NCBI GenBank assembly: GCA_024509875.1
Contig: JAMPIV010003457.1
Span: 488,410-552,409 of the forward strand
Direction of reading: 5' to 3'
From: Oreohelix idahoensis
Lineage: Eukaryota; Mollusca; Gastropoda; Stylommatophora; Oreohelicidae
Length of the DNA: 64,000 nucleotides
Below are positions 58,277-64,000 of the stretch, in pieces. The stretch's first letter is position 1, and each line of letters begins with the position of its first letter. The position numbers and the translations under genes are program-made. The notes under the pieces were generated by a model. That model did no database searches. It had not been told where the DNA came from and saw only the letters and a program-made list of their open reading frames with translations.

Positions 58277-60314
58277 TGTGAGAATAAGGATTTAGGAAAG
58301 AAAGATAGTTGATTCACAAGTACTGGGAAGAGTAAGGACAGTCTCTTATTACGACAATATTTGTCTCTCAACACTACTCCTACCACTCTTCTGAACAAAC
58401 AATTGTTTGCCAGTCTCCAGTCACTCAGGTGCACACACCGATTTGGTGATTCTGACACACAACGTACGTGAATACAGACTACGATAACAAATATGGGTAA
58501 GTTGGGTTTTGGGCTGCCAACACAAATGCTAAAAGTTTTATTACTTTTATTTAGCATAAAAAATCAAGTCACAAACAATTATCAATTTACATGAAGAAAT
58601 CAAAGGTTACAAAATACAAAATGACAAGGGGGAGGAGGGGTTTTTTGAGGAGAAGTATCCCATACACCTTTCCCGCTTGTATTTACTAACAGAAAAGAAC
58701 CGGTCCCAAAGACAGAGGGGAAAGGGGGGGGGAATGATGATGATCAGAGATAGGCAATTTAACCCAATGGTAAATTTATTACTCTGAGATAAGGAGTTAC
58801 AGTAATAATGGGGTAGAGGAAAAGCTAGAGTTCTCAAATGTTTCCCTTTAATCAACAAATTTTACGGGAGGGGGAAATGAACGCAGTTAAACGATTCCGC
58901 TAGGAGAAGTTCCGTACAATGAATACAGTACACCTTAATACTAGGTCGAACTAAGTATAAGGGTAAAAAGATTAAATCTCCTTTTATTCAGAAAAAAACA
59001 CGCTTGGGCTGGCCAGCACACAGTCACACACACAGACTTACCAAATTGCGAATGCTGGCACTTCATAGGAATTTTACAACAGCAGATAATACAGTAGAAC
59101 AATGGAAATTGTCTTTTTCTTCTGTATCAGGCCCCAGATTTAACGAGGTGGGCTGGTAGCAAATAGTCTCAAAAAATCGCCAGACGGTGAAGCGTAAAGG
59201 CTACTGTTGGTTTTAGATAAAGTTCCTAATGAACGGCACAGGCACTTGGCTAGGTGTGAGGTATGGTGAGGTTTCTAAGATTTGCACAGCTGGTGGAGAT
59301 AACTTTCTTTTGTCGTAATGTCACAAACTACAAAACACTGAGGTAAGTTCTTATTCGGGATGGGGGGGAGAGAAAAGGGGGGGGGGGGGGTAAAATCCAC
59401 TGAATATACTTGACAGACAGTGTTCAGGTAAATCTATGTTCTTCTTCACAAATAGAGCAGTGAGTAAAATATTGCTACTGGCAACTGTTCTTCTTCCAGT
59501 TTGTTAACTTTAAAACGACTTTATGAATTGGGATTTTAAAACAGTCTTTGGGTTTGCTTTATTTCTGTAAACTTCAGATAGCTGAATCACAACAGGATCG
59601 CCACAAAGATTAAATTTTAAATATGTTCATAAGTCACTGGAGTAATCGAACTGAGTCGGCAGGACACTTTATATATTTTATTGCTGCGTAATGGCTGCTT
59701 AATTGCTGCTTAATTGCTGCTTAATTGCTGGGATGCAAGGTTCGAAAGATCATTCTGGATGCAAATAGAAAAAACATGAAATGCAATGAAATCATAATAA
59801 AATCTAACGCGCGATGCTTTTACAGTTAGACTATTTTCTGCACTCGCGTCTTCAATTAATAAATTCAAGAAAAGCTCCCCGTGAAGTTAACAGTTAAAAG
59901 CACATCTATCTATACAGAACTAAACTGTATTAAAGTTATAGTTCCCTTAACGACTGCAAAATTAATTTACGCGGCTATTGTATTAGGATATTAACTTATA
60001 GATGTAACATTTAGTTTGCACTAGAACTTTGAAAATGGGTTTATTTAAAAAGGTTAAATTTACACCACAATCCAGTGAAATAAAAATTGAAATAACTAGA
60101 CCACTGATCACTCGAAGCTAATGTATAAATTACCGTCTGCACAGAAAAGAATTCACTCCAATAGCCAACAATTTACATGAAATCTAGCAGGAATCCAACT
60201 ATATGCTAGTGAATCTTAGAATTCTGTCAGAACGAATGATAAAATGCAGTTTTCGGGGTTCTTTATTTATAATATTAGGAATGCAAGATGAGTGGGACAT
60301 GTTAGATTTTCACA
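58277..60314 (-). repeat. Candidate 3' LTR of Gypsy element 4
   Basis: The right edge is supported by TTTTCACA directly followed on the plus strand by CTTTTCTTCATCTC, which is a polypurine tract on the element strand. The left edge TGTGAGAATAAGG at 58277 is inferred from the TGTGA/TCACA symmetry. The partner LTR lies outside the window. Contains a G run at about 59361-59392. Confidence 0.45.
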
Positions 60315-60328
60315 CTTTTCTTCATCTC
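60315..60328 (-). other. Polypurine tract of Gypsy 4
   Basis: GAGATGAAGAAAAG on the minus strand, directly upstream of the candidate LTR start TGTGAAAATC. Confidence 0.6.
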
Positions 60329-61113
60329 AGGAGAAAATGAAATTCTGCTGCCGATCGTACCCGGTTGTTACCCGCTACGCTGAGCGTTCCGTCTCTCCTG
60401 TTCGTGTCCATCTTGCGAGCGGTTTAACGGTTCGCATGAAGATGTGGAGTTCTTGCGAGACGCTGCTCCGTCTACTTCTGAGAGCCTTCAGTGTCTCAGA
60501 TCTCAAGCGCGGCTTCTTTTGATTCTGGCAACACCCCTAAGGTAGGTACTAACGAAGGTTGTAGCTAAATGCTGGCATATACTCGCTCTAGAGACAGGAG
60601 TGCTCTTCTGGCAACGCCCTCGCTAGGCATAGGGGACTGGCAAAGTAAGTAAATAACTTCCTATAATTGCTCCAGAGATTGCAATGGCTGTGGTTTAACT
60701 TCTCCTTGAAGGCCGTGCGATCTCAAAATGCACAGAAGGTAGCAGTTCACATATTTCATGATCCAACGTGGTAAAGATTCTACTCTGCGCTCGTGCATAC
60801 TTAATGAGCCCACGTTGAAATGCCACAGGCTGATGAAAGTTACAACAAATGTTCAGAGGTTCTAAAGTTATGAGAGGCCAATATTCTGTTATCATCCTTC
60901 GAATCAGGGAAATTCACTTGTCATAACTAGACGAACGTCACAATCGTCCCCACTTTTGAGACATGGAAGCTCGTTTTCATGTTTCATTTATGACAAGGAA
61001 GCTGCCCTGATCGGTAGCTTTTGGATGATTGGCATCGTCGATTTTCTCCTCTTCCTCAGTGGTCCAGTTTCTACTCAAGAAGTCAGCTCCGACATTCTGT
61101 TTTCCTGGAATAT
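60329..61113 (-). pseudogene. Gypsy 4 RNase H end and 3' region
   Basis: On the minus strand near 61113-61075 the frame reads VEYIPGKQNVGADF, the end of the RNase H/connection region whose other half lies beyond the inserted LINE at 62376. Past this, the 3' region is broken by stops; a 76-codon plus frame at 60292-60522 shows no domain. Confidence 0.7.
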
Positions 61114-61124
61114 ATTCCACTTTG

Positions 61125-62359
61125 TCAGAGAAATCTTGTCAGAGGAACAGGCTGGCTTTAGACCAAAAAGAAGTACCTCAGAACAAATCTTCAATATTAG
61201 ATTACTGATCGAAAAACATCTCCAGCATCAACATGATTTATACCATAACTTCATCGATTTCACAAAAGCCTTCGATCGAGTCTGGCATGAAGGCTTATGG
61301 CAAATAATGAGAAAATTCAATTTTGATACCAACATCATATATATCATTGAAGCACTATACAAGGACGCAAGCAGTGCTGTTTTTGCAAGCAACGACATTG
61401 GAGAATTTTTCAAAACAACTGTAGCAGTTCGCCAGGGATGTATCCTGTCACCAGTGCTCTTTAATATATATCTAGAACATATTATGCAGGAGGCTCTCTA
61501 CGATTATAAATCAACCATATCGATTGGAGGCCGACCTCTGTGTAATCTACGTTTTGCTGATGATATTGATCTGATAGCTGGAACAGAATCAGAACTTCAA
61601 GACCTTACCTCTAGACTGGAGAAAGTAACAAGAACGTATGGGATGGAAATTAATATAGAAAAAAGCAAGATATTGGTGAATAGCCATAAGAAACATGTTC
61701 CGACCAACATTACGTTAAATGGGCAAACGTTAGAAGAAGTTAACACCTTTAAATATCTCGGGTCCACTATATGTAGTGATGGAAGATCATGTAAGGAAAT
61801 CAAGACAAGACTTGAGATGGCCTCAGCTGCCATGACAAGGTTGAATGTGATTTGGAAAAGTAAAATCAGTTTTACTGTGAAGATCAAATTATACAAATCA
61901 CTTATATTATCTATTCTCTTGTATGGGTGTGGGGGCTGGACACTCACTGCAGATACGGAGCGAAGGATTCAGGCTTTCGAGCATAAATGTTATAGAAGAA
62001 TTTTGCGCATTTGCTATAAAGAGCACAAAACAAATGTCTATGTTAGAGAGAAGATAAACACCTATGCAGGCCACCAAGAACCACTTTTGTCAATAGTGAA
62101 ACGTCGAAAGCTTGCCTGGTTTGGGCATGTAACTCGTCATGACTCCCTTTCGAAAACGATCCTCCAGGGAACAGTCGAAGGTAAACGGAGAAGAGGAAGG
62201 CAAAGAAAATACTGGGCTGATAACATCAAAGAATGGGCAGGACACGGTTTTTCCACACTTGTACGCATTGCTGAGAATAGAGAGCAGTGGAGGACCCTGT
62301 CTGCTGATGCTTCCACCATGGCACCCCTACGACCCATGACGGGTTATGGGTTGAGATGA
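61125..62359 (+). CDS. RTE-like reverse transcriptase, truncated but open
   Basis: From EEQAGFRPKRSTSEQIFNIR onwards: FIDFTKAFDRVWH (motif A Asp), VRQGCILSPVLFN, LRFADDIDLIAG (catalytic DD), YGMEINIEKSKILVNS, FKYLGSTICSDG, then ILLYGCGGWTL, HKCYRRILRICYKEHKTN, KLAWFGHVTRHDSLSKT and RGRQRKYWADNIKEW. The open frame begins further left at 60956, but its first 56 residues translate antisense Gypsy RNase H, so that N-terminus is an artefact of the insertion. Not disrupted since insertion, hence young. It is a different family from the RTE at 56.3 kb; clade assignment is by motif only. Confidence 0.87.
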
Positions 62360-62364
62360 TGATG
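61125..62364 (+). mobile_element. 5'-truncated RTE-like LINE inserted in Gypsy 4
   Basis: Flanked by a perfect 11-bp duplication ATTCCACTTTG (61114-61124 and 62365-62375). It ends in GATGATGATG, a short repeat tail directly after the stop codon, as in RTE-type elements. 1240 bp remain, containing the second half of the RT protein only. Confidence 0.9.
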
Positions 62365-62375
62365 ATTCCACTTTG

Positions 62376-62776
62376 AAGGAATAAACACTCAATAACAAGG
62401 CCCAACGCATTATCCTTGCGTTGAATTCATTATTGGCACCCAGGAAAGCTAATGGAGCATGGTCTGTTTGCACCGTGAAAGACGTACCATACAGAAACTC
62501 ATGATGGCGTCTGATGCCATGAATCAGAGCGAGACATTCTCTTTCAAGGACACTGTAGTTGCGTTCAGCCTTGTTCAGTTTCCGACTGTCGTAAGCTACT
62601 GGGAATAGCATATTCGGGTCACTGTCCTCGGCTTGCAACAATGTTGACCCGATGCCCTGACCTGACGCGTCAACTCTCAGTACGAAAGGTTTCTTAAGGT
62701 CAGGTAACCTTAGGATGGGGTATGCCGAATCTGTCCTTTCAAAGTGCTGTATGCATTTTCGCACTTTTGATCCCAC
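62376..62776 (-). pseudogene. pol: Gypsy 4 RNase H, first part
   Basis: YPILRLPDLKKPFVLRVDAS with the first Asp, GQGIGSTLLQ, NYSVLERECLALIHGI with Glu, and VQTDHAPLAFL with Asp, ending at the LINE insertion. The upstream junction with the RT frame lies at about 62740, where a frameshift makes the two frames overlap by 67 bases. Confidence 0.88.
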
Positions 62777-63984
62777 ATGACCTTATCAGGACAACCTTTC
62801 TTGGTGAGGTCAGTCAGAGGTGCTGTCAGTCCATTGAAGTTCTGGATGTATTTCTGATAGTAGGCACATAGTGATAAAAATGACCTGATGTCTTTCTTTG
62901 TTCGGGGTCTTTTTGTTGGAACTATTTTCTCCACGTTTTTCTTAACAGGCCAACTGCATCCGTGAGAAATAGTATGCCCCAGGAAGTCCAGCTTTTCAAA
63001 TCCGATGAGACATTTGCTAGGTCTGGCTGTGAGACCAGTTTCCTGTAGTCTCCTGAGGAGCATAGCGAGTGTAGCAATATGTTCTTCGTAGGATTCCGAT
63101 GCAATTAAGATGGCATCCATGAAATTATGGATGTGGGGACTTTGCAAGGGTTCTAAAAGCTTTCTCATCATCCTGGTAAACACTCCTGGTGCGTTATGCA
63201 ATCCAAACGGCATCACATTAAATGTGTAATGTCCTTCACTAGTGCTGAAAGCTAGCAAAGGTTTAACTTCCTCCTTGACTGGTATTTGATAATAACCTTT
63301 ACTGAGGTCAATCTTGGAGAAAATTGTTGCCTTGCTGAGCTTGGTGAACAACTCAGAAACAGTTTGGAGCGGTTCGGGCTGGAATTCCGTTACAGCGTTT
63401 AGCAACCGGTAATCAATACACATACGAACTTCCTTATTGGGCTTCTGCAACAGCACTAAACTCGAACTGTAAGGAGATGTAGACTCGCTGATAATTCCTG
63501 CCTGACGCAGCTTGTCTATTTCTCCGCGAAGTGCATCAGCTTTGGCGTACGGATAAGGGTACACTCTGGTTCGAACAGGGGTCTCGTTTGTTAATTTCAT
63601 GTCAAATTCGATGAAATTTGTTCGACCAGGTACATCCGTTAAGACTGCACTGTACTGCTTTAGTAGCGCCCTGGTTTCTGTTTGTTGTTCTACTGAGAGA
63701 TTGTCGCCGAACTTGACATCTTTAAAGGATTCTGTGGGTTGCAATGGATACTCCATGCAACCATCATCATCATCCTCGTCTTCCATCGCTATGGCGACAG
63801 CCAGGAGATGCTCGGAGGATGGCACTGGTCTTTCCAGATATTTCTTAAGCAGATTTATGTGGAAGACCTTCTCCTTTCCTTTAATGGAGATCTCGTAATT
63901 AGTACGTGAGATCTTTTTAAGGACTGTAAACGGCCCTTGCCATCCGATGCGAAGTTTATTGCTTCCGGTTGGAAGTAGCAACAA
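62710..63984 (-). CDS. pol: Gypsy 4 integrase C-terminus fused to reverse transcriptase (Gmr1-like order)
   Basis: 424 residues; the frame probably starts to the right of the window, so the Met at 63984 is arbitrary. Residues 10-50 are the GPY/F end of an integrase (RIGWQGPFTVLKKISRTNYE, HINLLKKYL). A linker with an acidic run follows, then the full RT: GIISESTSPYSSSLVLLQKPN, CIDYRLLNAVT, FSKIDLSKGYYQIPV with motif A Asp, FNVMPFGLHNAPGVF, then NFMDAILIA where the usual FMDD has become FMDA, LDFLGHTIS, and YYQKYIQNFNGLTAPLTDL. Integrase before RT is the Gmr1-like arrangement, opposite to Gypsy 1. The Asp-to-Ala change should abolish polymerase activity. Confidence 0.9.
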   Translation of the reverse strand: MLLLPTGSNKLRIGWQGPFTVLKKISRTNYEISIKGKEKVFHINLLKKYLERPVPSSEHLLAVAIAMEDEDDDDGCMEYPLQPTESFKDVKFGDNLSVEQQTETRALLKQYSAVLTDVPGRTNFIEFDMKLTNETPVRTRVYPYPYAKADALRGEIDKLRQAGIISESTSPYSSSLVLLQKPNKEVRMCIDYRLLNAVTEFQPEPLQTVSELFTKLSKATIFSKIDLSKGYYQIPVKEEVKPLLAFSTSEGHYTFNVMPFGLHNAPGVFTRMMRKLLEPLQSPHIHNFMDAILIASESYEEHIATLAMLLRRLQETGLTARPSKCLIGFEKLDFLGHTISHGCSWPVKKNVEKIVPTKRPRTKKDIRSFLSLCAYYQKYIQNFNGLTAPLTDLTKKGCPDKVMWDQKCENAYSTLKGQIRHTPS

Positions 63985-64000
63985 AACTTTCTCCCCTGGT

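Overview
This is eukaryotic, almost certainly invertebrate-animal, intergenic DNA built nearly entirely of transposable elements and tandem repeats. I see no host protein-coding gene with supportable exons, no rRNA or tRNA gene and no bacterial feature. AT-rich composition, long Pol III (tRNA-headed) SINEs, RTE and Tx1-type LINEs, several Ty3/Gypsy lineages, a hAT MITE and many minisatellites fit a lophotrochozoan genome. A mollusc is my guess, not proven by the sequence.

Layout. 0-2.5 kb: a 44-bp minisatellite and a long tRNA-derived SINE. 2.5-8.9 kb: a reverse-strand Tx1-like LINE with ORF1, a decayed ORF2 and repeated 5' monomers; a short polyadenylated retroposon sits in the monomers. 8.9-19.65 kb: Gypsy element 1 (+) with gag, a canonical -1 frameshift signal and a pol broken in two places; its pol carries two unrelated 47-codon tandem expansions. 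20.1-20.4 kb: a hAT MITE with 8-bp target duplication. 21.6-31.56 kb: Gypsy element 2 (-), complete end to end with 5-bp target duplications. It has lost most of its reverse transcriptase and any recognisable integrase, and it encodes an RNA-recognition-motif (RRM) domain after its protease. It was later hit by a SINE and by a 2.0-kb solo LTR. 31.6-46 kb: mostly non-coding, with a 37-bp minisatellite, RTE-like LINE remnants, a long palindrome and old duplicated segments. 46.5-49.25 kb: Gypsy element 3 (+), gag-protease-integrase with a coiled-coil gag. 49.5-53.6 kb: a LINE tail fragment, an intact SINE and several tandem arrays. 53.1-58.2 kb: a 47-bp minisatellite split by a second copy of the solo LTR and by an RTE LINE. 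58.2-64 kb: Gypsy element 4 (-) with integrase upstream of reverse transcriptase (Gmr1-like order), split by a 5'-truncated RTE-like LINE; it runs off the right edge.

The genes do not form a pathway; they are independent parasites, several nested. Target duplications and LTR joins give a readable order of insertion in several places. Best candidates for something undescribed: the RRM-bearing Gypsy protein (24.55-25.97 kb), the slippery-site/hairpin frameshift signal (11.62-11.66 kb), the paired 141-bp expansions of Gypsy 1 pol, and the hairpin-forming retroposon at 8.5 kb.
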